Origin: Capsicum annuum
Lineage: Eukaryota; Streptophyta; Magnoliopsida; Solanales; Solanaceae
Direction: 5' to 3'
DNA length: 64,000 nt
Assembly: GCF_002878395.1 (NCBI RefSeq)
Contig: NC_061120.1
Span: forward strand, 92,698,043-92,762,042
Positions 36,865 through 47,544 of the stretch are shown in pieces. Both the position numbers and the translations under genes were made by a program. Within the stretch, counting starts at the first letter, position 1; every line of letters starts with the position of its first letter. The notes beneath the pieces were generated by a model, which was not told the DNA's origin, ran no database searches, and saw only the letters and a list, made by a program, of their open reading frames with translations.

Positions 36865-36872
36865 TATTTATA
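36865..36872 (-). promoter_or_regulatory. TATA box of the coiled-coil gene
   Basis: TATAAATA within CTCTATAAATAGGTCC on the minus strand is a textbook plant TATA box. It lies about 110 nt upstream of the 5' splice site. A start near 36835 would give a first exon of about 80 nt. Confidence 0.5.
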
Positions 36873-37059
36873 GAGGATTGAATCTGGATGTATAAGGAAA
36901 AAGGCACGCCTGTTAAGCTCCATTGTATTAATTACATTCAAACTAGTGACATTTTATTTTCTATGAAAAGTCGCAGCTTTTTGGTTTACATTAATACTTC
37001 TCACCTTTTCAAAATGGTTTTAAAAATTGGTAACAACCATTATTATTGTACTATTACAA

Positions 37060-37190
37060 CATATCGTCCATCTGTCACAACAGATTTACCATCTGTTGCA
37101 ACAGATAGATTATTTGTTGTGACAGATAGACCATATGTTGGAGATGTTTTAGTTTCTTCTAACAGCTGATTCATCAGTTGCAACAGATGA
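37060..37190. repeat. Palindromic 16-mer cluster C
   Basis: Copies include CATCTGTCACAACAGATT, CCATCTGTTGCAACAGATAG (a nearly perfect palindrome at 37091-37110) and CATCAGTTGCAACAGATG. It lies behind the promoter of the coiled-coil gene. Confidence 0.75.
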
Positions 37191-37740
37191 AGAATTTAAT
37201 TTATCAGCTATTTTGAATGTGTTAAGATTAAAAAGTCATAACTCTTCACACCTCTTTTTTAATAGTCATCACATGCGTGCAGATGAATAAACAACACTGT
37301 AGTGTCTTTTATGGGGTAGGAAGAATAACGTGCGTGCAATGGATTTACTTTTCTGCGCAGGAGTTATGAATTCACGATCAGTCTACCGCGACAGACACAC
37401 ATAAAGTGCAATGATTTTGTGAATATAATTTTTTATCGATTAGACTCAGATCCTTCAAATAAGATCCGGCATTGTACAGTTTAGTTTGATAGATGTGAAC
37501 TGGTAAGGCTGAAGGGTTCCAAGATGGTGGTGTCGATACCCTGTTATAATTTAATGACGTTCTATGCTCATGTTTTTGTGTCAAGTTTGGGGAATGGTTC
37601 AAGTTTTTAGTGGAAGTGTAAATATCCAATAGTGATTGGATCAGTTTTAATGGCTCAATCAATTTCTTAAAAGGCCTCCGAAGCCTCGCACTGCAGCAAA
37701 CACCAATGGAACCAATAGAAATTCCCTTGGTCCAAATTTA

Positions 37741-38806
37741 TATGAATGGATTGCTGGAGGAGACTATTATACAACAGTAGGTGCTTGGGAGAATACCTGT
37801 GCGGGAAGGAAGAAGTTGAGAAGACCATATATCATCTCAGACCTTGTTTAAGAGGAAACACAGGGTAGGAATCAAGGAAGTTCTAGTGAATCTGTCCAAT
37901 GAAATTGACATGAGAAATGGAGAAACTGGATGAGCTTCAAATATGAAAGTGTATCCAAATATAAGAATCCGTCAGTTGTTGAAAAAAAGAAAAATGGTCA
38001 ACAGGACTGGAGCTGGACACTTTGCTAGAGACTGCAACTAGCGAGCGTGGCCTCAATAAAAACTCTCACAAAGTATAGGACCAGAACTCTAAGGAAGAAG
38101 CTTCGCGAGCACAAGAAATTGATACGATTATCGATCAGAATTGAAACCTGAACAAACAACTCCTGAATTAAAAATAAGGGAAGCCAATGTGTCAATTTCT
38201 GAAGTCTAACTTGCATGCCATGCCTTCTGTTTGTGTCTATGATCTGGTCTATGGCAGTAGAAAACAAAGGTCTAAAGTTAGGCAGAAATCCCATGCCTTG
38301 TTGTTTCCACTGCCTTTCCATAGGAGGCATGGGATGCATATTTAACTTGAGAAATTGCCACCTTGGTTTGATTTCGTATTTTTAATTCAGGAGTAGTTGG
38401 TTCAGGTTTCAATTCTGACCGACAATCTTACCACCTTTCGTGCTCGCAAAGTTGCTTTCTTAGAGTTCTGGTCCTGCACTTTGTGAGAGTCTTCATTGAG
38501 GCCACGCTCGCTAGTTGCAGTCTCTAGCAAAGTGGCCAACTCCAGTCCTCTTGACCATTCTTCTTTTACTTCAACGACTGATGGATTTTCATTTTTGGAT
38601 ACGCTTTCACATTCGTAGATCATCCAGTTTTTTCATTTTTCATGTCAATTTCATCATCCAATTTTGCTACACTTTCCTTTCTACCCTGTGTTTCCTCTTA
38701 AATAAGGTCTGAAATGATATATGGCCTTCTCAACCCTCCCTTTTCGCACAGGTATTCTCTCAAGCACCTACTACAGTATAATAGTCTCCTCAATAACCCA
38801 TCCATA
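37741..38806. repeat. Large near-perfect palindrome, about 480-bp arms
   Basis: The left arm 37741-38222 is the reverse complement of 38325-38806 with scattered substitutions and small indels. The loop is about 100 bp, centred at 38273. Landmarks: TTGAAACCTGAAC at the left pairs with GTTCAGGTTTCAA at the right, and TGCAACTAGCGAGCGTGGCC pairs with its complement. The right arm has a 73-residue minus-strand frame (38402-38623) with WSRGLELATLLETATSERGL. The left arm carries the same text broken by stops. The source looks like captured exon sequence that I cannot identify. Confidence 0.85.
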
Positions 38807-38999
38807 TTAAATATTCATTAATAACTTTTGAGGGGATCGAGGAGATGGTGACATTGAAAAGATCAGACAAGACTACTCACTCAGGATATTTTTGAGTTAT
38901 CCAAGTAATGTTTTTTACCGCCTTAGTATTTTAACTTTTTTTTATCTCAGACAAGAAATACCTAAATTGTTTTTAAAAAAAGGATCTTAAAACATCTAA

Positions 39000-39150
39000 G
39001 TGCAACAGATAATAATTTCTGTTTGAAAATTTCCAAAGCTCGATCATCTGTTGCAACAGATGTGTAATATATTGCAACAGATGACTTAATTTGTTTGATT
39101 AAATACAACAGAAAAGACATCGGTTGCAACAGGTTGAACATTTATTTTTA
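39000..39150. repeat. Palindromic 16-mer cluster D
   Basis: Copies include GATCATCTGTTGCAACAGAT (39043-39062) and diverged halves (AATATATTGCAACAGATG, GGTTGCAACAGGTTG). It abuts the first unit of the 173-bp array. Confidence 0.75.
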
Positions 39151-39191
39151 TACAATTTCAATTGATTTTACATGTTAGACTAATACCTTAA

Positions 39192-39973
39192 AGGGTCGTT
39201 TGGTAGGGTGTATTGTAAAATATAATGCATTCATTAGTTAATGTGTATTGCTAGTACCTTGTTTGGTACGACTTTTTGCCTATGTATAACTAATGCAAGC
39301 ATTAGTTATAGTTATACACTATTTCCTATGTATTAGTAATACAAAGACTTTAAACACATGTATGAACTTATTAAATGACCTTAATACCCCTCAATTTCCC
39401 TCTCAAAATATTTTACCATTCTTTTTTCCGCCATTTTAATTTACACTAGTGAATTTTTTAAAAATGTTTCATAATTTCTTTTCCCATTATTTAAATTTAC
39501 AATAATGAATGGTTTATATAAATAACTATAACATATTTTTACTTTGCTTCGAGAGTCTTTAAAAAGATTTTAACAAAAAAATTGAGACTATTTCTTAATT
39601 TTACGTCTTGTATTTTATTTTTATTTCGACCATGTTAATCCGTCGGTGTAAAATGTTTGCGCAAAGATGAAGGTCTTGTAATTAATCCTAAACATCTATA
39701 TAATAGTTCAACAATATTAATTATGTTTGAAATAACAAAAGAACTTTCTTGCAAAAAAGTGTACAAAATCAAAGAAGGGTATTTTTGTAAACAAAAATTT
39801 CTTTTATAGAAATTATGTAAGATGTATTATTTCTTATACATCAAACTAAACAATGTATAAAAAATAATACATGCATAACTAATACAAGCATAAATAATAT
39901 AAGTATTACTAATGCAAGCATTACTAATACACTATATTTTGCATTGTTTTTATACACTCTACCAAACGACCCC
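39192..39973. mobile_element. Tourist/Harbinger-like MITE with TAA target duplication
   Basis: The left end AGGGTCGTTTGGTAGGGTGT and the reverse complement of the right end GGGGTCGTTTGGTAGAGTGT form a TIR. It extends into subterminal text rich in TAATGCAAGCATTAGT and GTATTAGTAATAC motifs. The flanks are TAA (39189-39191 and 39974-39976). The insertion site lies in the first unit of the adjacent 173-bp array: TACCTTAA ends on the left and TAATTGATTAATC resumes on the right, exactly as in the uninterrupted units. No transposase. Confidence 0.82.
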
Positions 39974-39974
39974 T

Positions 39975-40672
39975 AATTGATTAATCTAGGACCAGAGGTG
40001 AGTTCTCATAGGGTCAACTACAACTTTAATTGAGTCTTTTGGCAATTGAATGGTGAGACGATATTGCGTTTCTCCCGGACAGAGTCATTGATCGATCACT
40101 CTGAGCTGAACTGATTCTTACTACCTCATATGTTAGACCAATACCCTAATTGATTAATCATTAATCTAAGGCCAGGGGTGATTTCTCATAGGGTCAACTA
40201 CAACTTTAATTGAGTCTTTTAGCAATTGAATGGTGAGACAGTATTGCGTTCCTCCTGGCCAGAGTCGTCGATCGATCACTCTAAGCTGAATTGATTCTTA
40301 CTACCTCATATGTTAGACCAATACCCTAATTGATTAATCTAGGACTAAGGGTGAGTTCTCATAGGGTCAACTATAACTTTAATTGAGTCTTTTGACAATC
40401 GAATAATGAGACGGTATTGCGTTCCTCTTGGTCAGAGTAGTCGATCGATCACTCTGAGCTGAACCGATTCTTACTACCTCATATGTTAGACCAATACCTT
40501 AATTGATTAATCTAGGACCAGAGGTAGTTCTCATAGGGTCAACTACAACTTCAATTGAGTTTTTTGGCAATTGAATGATGAGACGGTATTATGTTCCTCC
40601 CGACCAGAGTCTTCGATCGATCACTCTGAGCTGAACCGATTCTTACTACTTCATATGTTAGACCAGTACCTT
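39975..40672. repeat. Tandem array, 173-bp unit, four full copies
   Basis: Units start AATTGATTAATCTAGGACC at 39975, 40148, 40328 and 40501 (periods 173, 180 and 173), ending at 40672. Each carries GTTCTCATAGGGTCAACTAC, ATTGAGTCTTTTGGCAATTG, GATCGATCACTCTGAGCTGA and ATGTTAGACCAATACC. The 180-bp unit has a local 7-bp duplication. A partial unit recurs at 40873-40980, and the tail of another (ATGTTAGACTAATACC) precedes the MITE. Confidence 0.9.
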
Positions 40673-40704
40673 AATTGATTAACAGAGGGCAGCCCCTATT
40701 TGAT

Positions 40705-40850
40705 AATTTATAACAGATGGGTAATCTGTTGTGACATGTGACAATCTATTTGATAATTTAAAACAGATGGATAATCTGTCGGAATAGATTACTTAATATG
40801 TTTGATATTTTGCAACAAATGCGTATCTGATGCAACAGGTTGGATATTTT
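40705..40850. repeat. Palindromic 16-mer cluster E
   Basis: Halves such as ACAGATGGGTAATCTGTTGT and ACAGATGGATAATCTGTCGG recur. It lies just after the 173-bp array. Confidence 0.65.
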
Positions 40851-41519
40851 TTTTATATAATTTCAACTGAGTTTATATACCTAAATTGATTAATCTAATC
40901 TAGGACCAGGGGTGGGTGGGTGAGTTCATAGGGTCAACTACAACTTTAATTGAGTCTTTTGGTAATTGCATGATGAGAAGGTTAAAAATTATGCATATCT
41001 TTTATAATTTTAAAAAATAATTAAGATCAATTCGGACCAAATTAACATTTTCACAACTTGTCATTCTTTTCCAAAATACATAATCAACCCATACAAATCA
41101 TGCATTTGCGAGAAAAATGTTTCATCATTTCAAATCTCGAGTTCTCGCTCTTTTCTTTTCTCTTTCTCACTGAATTATACAGTATAGACAACAACTATCT
41201 ACTCAACAAATTGCTCTACCCTTCACAACAGATCGATTTTCTTCTCATTTTCAACTTCATAAGTGTTATTTTTGACTTTATTCTTGCTTGTATCAGTCAT
41301 TTTCTTTGTCTTCGTAAGTAACAGAGTTTGAGAAGAGTTCTATAGTTGTTTTTTTTAAAAAAAAATTAAGGGCTTTTAAGTTAATGGTGAAAAATAAAAC
41401 TTTTAGTTGTATTATCTTTAAGAATAGGTTTATAATTTTGAGTTTTGATGGTAAAATCGTAGGAAAAACTCAAGAAAATCCTAGTTTTTATCGCATTGCT
41501 TCGTTGACTGTCGTGATAT

Positions 41520-41750
41520 TGTTGAATGATGTTTGTAGTGTTTGTGGTGGTGGTAGTGGTCATCATCGTTGTTGTGGTAGCACTGGTGGTGGCTGTTGGT
41601 GGCATTGGTTGGTGGTGTTTGTATGACATTGGTTGGTGGTATTTGTAGTGGTTGTCGGTGGTGTCGATATTTGTGGTGTTTGTGGTATTGGTTGGTGGTG
41701 TTTGTAGTAGTGGTGGCTGTTGGTGTGTCATTATTGGTGGTGTTTGTAAT
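41520..41750. repeat. GGT/GTT-rich low-complexity tract
   Basis: Diverged GGTGGTGTTTGT and TTGGTTGGTGGTGTTTGTA units fill about 230 bp, just upstream of the plus-strand DUF1985 relic. Open frames here (for example a Thr-rich minus-strand one) follow from the composition. Confidence 0.75.
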
Positions 41751-41820
41751 GTATTTTTAAAATTTATGCATACATCAATTGTAATACAATTTTTGTTTTT
41801 CTGTTATTTGTAGGTAAAAC

Positions 41821-43138
41821 ATGTCTCCCAAAAGAAAAGAAAGGGAAAGTGGATCAACGTCTGACCACCCCAATAAAAGGCTACAGTACAGAGGGATCCG
41901 GAGGAGCTTCCTGAGCAATTTCAGTTAGGGAAATAAAATAAAGCTGAGAAGAGTTATGAAAACAACGTTGAAGGAGGTGGACTGGGGTCTGTAGATGGTG
42001 ATGAAGAAAATGAAAGTGAGAAAGGGGAGGAATTAGAGAGTGAGAAAGAAAAAAAGAAAGAGAAAGAGGATGATTATCAACATAATGATAATAGAGCACC
42101 AATGGGGCGTGAATTAATATTGACATCCCAGCATGATCCTGTCAAAACTTTTAGTATTGATAAGTTTCAAATTGCGATGCTGATAAATGATAAAAAAGCA
42201 GAAGAAGAACTAACTGGTGAAATTGTACTTAAATGTCAAATAGGGAGTAAATTTACTAATTTTAGGAAAATTATGAAGGACGAAAACATAGACGAACATT
42301 TTAAGAAGAGATGCTTTGGACAATTTCTTGAGCTGGATGAGGACGCCCCTGACCTTTTCCCAATGAGGATAGTATATGGTCTTCTTAAGTGCAGGATCAA
42401 GTACATGGGGGATGATAAAAATTCGGAGGAGGGGGACAAAAAGATGGATAAAATTTGGATCAACTACTGTGGCATGCCGATTCATTTTGGTTGCAAGAGT
42501 TTTCCTTAGTAATGGTCTTGAGATGCCATCGTCCAGAAGAACCACCTATCGCCAAGGGAACACCCCACAAAAGATCCAAGGAAAGAAAACGCAAGGAAAA
42601 AATAGATGGGTTGTTTGACATTGCTCGACGTGGCTTCAAAACATCGAATTTGTTGACAGATCTCATGGATAAAATCATACCAAAATAGTACAGGGAGCAA
42701 TTGTGCTTATTTTGGTTTGCCCATTCGGTTATATGGGCAAGGGATGTCAACAAGGTCATAGAAGAAAATTTGTTGGCATGTGCTGAGGATTTTGATAAAT
42801 TCAACAATTATCCCTAGAGGTATGACAGCTTCTACTTAACTGTCCAATATTTACTGAAAAAGCTATCCTTAAAGACGACTACATTATACGGCTTTCCTTG
42901 GGCTTTCATGGTAAAATTAATCACTATTTTAACTCATCCATTAAGTTATATTAAATATAGTTATTATAATTTTTTTTTTGCTTGCTTCCTTTTTACATTT
43001 TTTAGGCTTGGGCATTTGACGCCATTCCTTCCCTCCGAAAGCAGGTAATGGATTACCCGGATGAGGTTTCTCATCCAAGGATGTTTAGATGGTTGGCTGC
43101 AAAGAGCAACACTAAAGTTAAGGAAGCTGATTTGGGTG
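41821..43138 (+). pseudogene. DUF1985/Ulp1-like gene relic, plus copy
   Basis: It begins MSPKRKERESGSTSD, then a Lys/Glu-rich stretch, then VKTFSIDKFQIAML, FRKIMKDENIDEHFKKRCFG, DKIWINYCGMPIHFG, LCLFWFAHSVIWARDVN, LYGFPWAFM and HPRMFRWLAAKSNTKVKEADL. This order is that of plant proteins with a DUF1985 domain, often joined to a C-terminal Ulp1-like cysteine protease and carried by Kaonashi-type MULEs. An intron (42911-43005) splits FM from AWAFDAIP. Stops and frame changes occur near 41928, 42508, 42688 and 42817. The text departs from the family at 43138, where gypsy LTR sequence begins, so the protease domain is absent. Confidence 0.72.
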
Positions 43139-44104
43139 TAAACCCACTTGCAAAATCATGTAAATCAGTAATAGAAAGTAAATCTTTAGGCACAAGAACG
43201 AAAGGAGTGTTCTTGTTCAAACCCCACATACCTTCGATTATAATTTTAGAGATGTAGAAACTTGATATAAACTTCTTCCTTACATTTTGAGCTAAGATCC
43301 TTGATGCCTTTGACTAGGGGAGCTTAATTCTTGGACAACTTGGAGAAATCTATGGAAAATCCTTGAATTTCTTGGAAGAAGATTGAATTTTGGGGTTTTA
43401 GAAGAAACTCTAATTTCTAGATATTTCTTGGAAGAGGAAAGGAGGAAAATGAATGGCTAACCTCTACTAGGATATATATATAAGACCATATGGGGTGGAA
43501 ATGACCAATATGCCCTTTTGAAAAAGCTAAAATTTGCTGATCGGGGCCTGTGACGGTCGATCTGATGGTTCGTCAAGTCTTCTGACGGTCCACCAGATCA
43601 TCCGTCACTCGAGCACCAAAACTGGAACGTTCTGCCTCAACGTGACGATCGAAGTGATGGTAAGTCAGGAAACTGACGGACCACCAAGTCGTCCATCACT
43701 CGAGGGCCAGAAATGAGATATTCTGTCTCGACTTGACGGATCCCTTGATGGTCCGTCAACTTTTTTACGGTCCACCAACTTGGCCGTTGCACGATGACCT
43801 GAAAAAGGAGTCACTTCCTTGGCTTGACGGGGAACTTGATGGTCCACCAGGGACCTGACGGTCCGACAGGTCGATCGTCAAACCTAGGCGATCCGATACC
43901 GTTCAGTAAAACGGTCATAACTCCCTCGTTCGATGTCAGATCTCAATAAAATTAGTATCGATGGAAAGGTTATTCAATGCTCTACATGAAAATAATTAGA
44001 AATTAGAGAAATACAACATGGTTTAAATATTAATCACTTTGGAAGTCATACATATCCACTCAAAAGACGGATTTAGGCTTAAGAAACGGTCGGGATATTA
44101 CATA
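43139..44104 (-). mobile_element. Gypsy LTR fragment, minus orientation
   Basis: The right end on the plus strand is AAACGGTCGGGATATTACA, so the minus-strand start is TGTAATATCCCGACC, the same style as the solo LTR at 17747-20027. Shared landmarks are CACTTTGGAAGTCA and the CATAACTCCCTCGTTCGATG region. The left part is abridged and I found no target-site duplication, so it is probably truncated. A TATATATATCC-type stretch at about 43471-43483 may be the promoter in minus sense. Confidence 0.6.
43540..43890. repeat. GACGGTCC subrepeats in the gypsy LTR fragment
   Basis: About four diverged units combine TGACGGTCCACCAG-type and CGTCACTCGAG-type text, spaced roughly 80-110 bp. They occupy the same place in the LTR as the GCGACG units at 19555-19745, but the motif is different. 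Confidence 0.65.
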
Positions 44105-44520
44105 TATAGACCAAATAAAATAAATCGAAGCCTTAAAAAATTAGCTGAAATAAAATTAATGAATAAATAAACTATAAAAATATTGTTATGGGTACAGATC
44201 TCAACAAATACATCAACAATTTAAGTATTGATGTCAAGGATTCCTGAGGAGGGGTGGGGATATTACTTTGACAGACTCAAGTTATAAAGATCTACTCAAT
44301 ATGGACAAGTTGTTCTTCATCTGATGCTATGAAATTCGACTTTGCTCATCGTGGATCTTTATTGTTGCTTACGTATGGTTTCTACGTTTTCTGTTATCTG
44401 TATTTCCATAAAAAGAGTAAAGTAACATATTGTCAATGCTAATCACACAGATACAACAAAATGGAAAAGAATAACTCATTTATTCTAGCAAATGAAACAA
44501 GTCTTCCTCTTGTTTTAAAT
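44105..44520. other. Gap between LTR fragment and palindrome cluster F
   Basis: No coding support and no recognised repeat in about 400 bp. Confidence 0.4.
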
Positions 44521-44524
44521 TATC

Positions 44525-44825
44525 CCAAACAGATTATATTTCTGTTGCAACAATGAATCAACTGGTGGGTCAAATTTCTACATGAGGAAGACCTGTATGA
44601 TAATTTCCAATGGATGAATAATCTGTTGCAATATATGACTCATCTATTGCAGCAGATGGGTCATTTGTTGGTATAAATAAAAGCGGTACGAAGAGCTGTT
44701 TGATTTGCTAAAATAGACAAGACATATGTTGCAACAGGCACTTTATCTTGTGCAACAAGTTAGTCAACTGTTGCAACACATGTATATATTTGTTTGATAA
44801 TTTTCAGCAGATATGTCATCCGTTG
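44525..44825. repeat. Palindromic 16-mer cluster F
   Basis: Half and whole copies include GATGAATAATCTGTTGCAAT, ATTGCAGCAGATGGGTCATT and TCAACTGTTGCAACACATG. It overlaps the 3' limit of the minus-strand DUF1985 relic. Confidence 0.7.
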
Positions 44826-46739
44826 AAACAAAAATATGTCTGTTTGTTAGTTAGTTGAAAGACATATATATTTACCTTGTTCAGATCATGCTGCTCTCCT
44901 TTGGACCTTGTACATTGCTCAGTGCAACACAAAGATAGAGGAGTTGCAATTTTTCTCTTTTGGGTGCTTGATAATGCCTTGGAAATCACTTTTCTTCTCC
45001 TCTTAGCCTCAATCTCTAGTGGAGTGGATGACAGTAAAATCCTCTTTGATGGAATGACATCCCTCATAGATGTTAGTTCCTTTACAGAAACATTTAATGT
45101 ATTAATAACATCAATCGCTATATCATGTTTCGCCCTGCAGTCTTGACATTTGCATGCAGAACATTCGCTGGGAGAGCCAAAAGCTGTATAACCAGTATGA
45201 TCATACTCATAATGGTTTGTTTTAAATACTGTAAGAGGAACATCATTAGCACTAACAGCAGCACCACTACCACCACTACTAAGACCAACAACAACAACAA
45301 GCCTACCCTCCAAAACTATTTTTCTTGTAATGGTTATTGCTCCAAACAATTCTATTTTTATTCTGTCAATGGCCTTAGGGTCTGAAAAAGTTTGCACAGA
45401 TCGTAAAGTAAGAAAAAAGGCATCTTCAACTCTCAATTGGTCGAAACTAGAGATGGATGCACAATCTAACATAAATCATTATATATATTAGAATGATGAT
45501 TAGATCATTAAAAAAAATCATTAATTAAAATAAAAACTTAATTATAATTATACTTACTGCATCCTTCGGGGGGGGGGGGGGGGTAAAGAGATCAAGAAAT
45601 TTTGTATTTTTATCAATTTTGGCCGACAACCATCTCAAGATTCTTGGACAAGAAACTTCTTCTTGGTAGTTCACTTGTTGTCTCAAATTAGGAATGACTT
45701 CAAACGCCCAACCCTATAAAATAACGTCAATAAATTAAAACTATTATTAAGTAAAAAAAATGAATGATATCATAATAAAAGAAAGAAACAAAACATTTAC
45801 CATGAAAGCCCATGGAAAGCCATATAAGTTGAATGTCTTTGGCGCTAACAGAGTCAACAACTATTGGACTGTCATTTGAAGCTTTCATAACCCCAAGGAT
45901 AGCTGTTAAATGTCTCAAGATCCTCGGAGAGCTTTATTAAACCAATGCTTATGTTGTTGTTAACGTCTCTCACCCCAAAAATATTATGTACAAACCAAAC
46001 CAAGCACAATGACTTCTTGTGCTTCTTTGAAAGTTCTTTACCTTTCAACGCTTCTATCAAATTTTTATTTTTGAAACTTAGACCAATAATGGACACCAGG
46101 TCATTACGATCACACGACTTGGCTTTGCCTTTTTTGGGTGTGCGGGATACTTTTTTTGGGTTAGAATGGTATAACTTGAGAAAGAGGATAACATTTTAGT
46201 CCGGTAACTATGGCAAACTCCTTCCAACCAAAACAAACATGCATGCCACAGTAATTTATCCACACCTCATCCATCTTATCTTTGTTTTCATACATAAACC
46301 TATGCTTGAGAAGTTCATATACCATTTTCGTTTGAAAACGAGCATTGTTGTCCTCCGATAAATCAAGATATTTTCCAAAGCAGCTGTCCTTGAAATAAGC
46401 ATCCAATTTTAATTCTCAAAGTATTTTTTTGAAGGTGTCGAAAGATTTTTCCATGGCTGACTTAACCATGAAATCACCCGTTAAATCTGTGGCATCATCA
46501 CACTTCATTCTCACAGGATAATGATCAATTCTGAAGGTTTTGACCAACTCTTCGGCGGAAAGGCTATTGGCATTTGGATCATCTCTTTTGAAATATTTCC
46601 CCTTCCTGTGTTTATCATATTCTGCTCCTAATTGAGATAACGCTTGTAAAGCAAGCTCATAAAGTGGTGGATGTAGCTTAGCTGCTTTACTTATCCCTTT
46701 ACTTGGACTTGATTTGACTTCTGTAGTTTTGGGAGCCAT
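44816..46739 (-). pseudogene. DUF1985/Ulp1-like gene relic, minus copy
   Basis: The start [18 protein letters not shown] is intact, followed by [17 protein letters not shown] and [14 protein letters not shown]. Then, in changing frames, come DAYFKDSCFGKYLDLSED, MDEVWINYCGMHVCFGWKEF, LCLVWFVHNIFGVRDVN, LYGFPWAFM, an intron (45714-45800), GWAFEVIP and CPRILRWLSAK. A C tract replaces the usual coding after DLFTPP. A last long frame (44816-45472) has CSACKCQDC, GVIPSK-like VIPSKRIL and QKRKIATP. These segments match the plus copy in order and intron position. No Ulp1 catalytic domain follows; the text runs into cluster F. Several stops and frameshifts make it non-functional. Confidence 0.75.
45566..45583. 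repeat. G homopolymer in a proline-coding site
   Basis: A run of about 18 G on the plus strand reads as CCC codons (poly-Pro) in the minus-strand DUF1985 relic, directly after DLFT. The plus copy is truncated before this point, so the run cannot be compared within the window. Confidence 0.7.
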
Positions 46740-46834
46740 ATTATCTAAATTTTACAGGAACATAAAAAACTATATTATAGTTGATTAATGCATCGTTAAA
46801 AAAAAGTAACAATAAATCTAATAAGTAATACAGT

Positions 46835-47470
46835 AAAATAACAGTTCCAACAGATCACTTATCTGTTGCACCAGGTAGTATATCTGTTGCAGCATATAAC
46901 AAACCTATTGCAGCGGATGAGCAATCTGTTGCAACTATACAAAAAGTATCACTCATTTTTTAAGAAAGATAAATGGTTTGTGTAACAGATCACACATTTT
47001 TGTAACATGAGTAATCTATTGAAATAGTTAAATAACCTGTTGCAATGGATGAGTAATCTGTTGCAATAATATAAAATATATCACTTATCTATTGAGAAAA
47101 ATAAATGGTATGTGCAGCAGATCACACATCTGTTGCAACATCATTTGTTGCAACATATGAGTGATTTGTTAAAAAAGTTAAATAAACTGTAGCAACGACT
47201 GAGTAATCTATTGCGACAGTACAAAATATATCACTCATATGTTGAGAAAGATAAATGGTTTGTGCAACAGATCACACATCTGTTGCAACATATGAGTGAT
47301 CTGTCGGAACAGTTAACTAACCTGCAAAAATGGCTGAGTAATCTATTGTGATCATACAAAATATATCAATCATCTATTGAGAAAGATGAATGGTCTGTGC
47401 GACAGGTCACATATCTATTGCAACACATGAGTGATCTATTGGAATAGTTATCAATAGTCAGTATTGTTTA
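46835..47470. repeat. Palindromic 16-mer cluster G with 132-bp higher-order repeat
   Basis: Copies such as CAACAGATCACACATCTGTTGCAAC recur inside a larger unit marked by GATAAATGGTTTGTG at 46971, 47103, 47254 and 47388 (spacings 132, 151 and 134). The long unit has an internal extra CATCATTTGTTGCAAC. The cluster lies upstream of the start codon of the minus-strand DUF1985 relic. Confidence 0.8.
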
Positions 47471-47544
47471 AATTTCTTCCAACATTGGGTTGTCTATCAG
47501 GGCAGATGAATGACCAGCTAGAAAAATTATGTCTTGGACATGTC

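Noticed and set aside
38402..38623. A weak resemblance of the frame's end (ATLRARKVVRLSVRIE) to the segment before a WRKY domain
   Set aside because: No WRKY core or zinc ligands follow, and the match is only a few basic residues. I left the donor unidentified.
41381..41731. Thr/Asn-rich 116-codon minus-strand frame
   Set aside because: It is a by-product of the GGT/GTT-rich low-complexity tract at 41520-41750.
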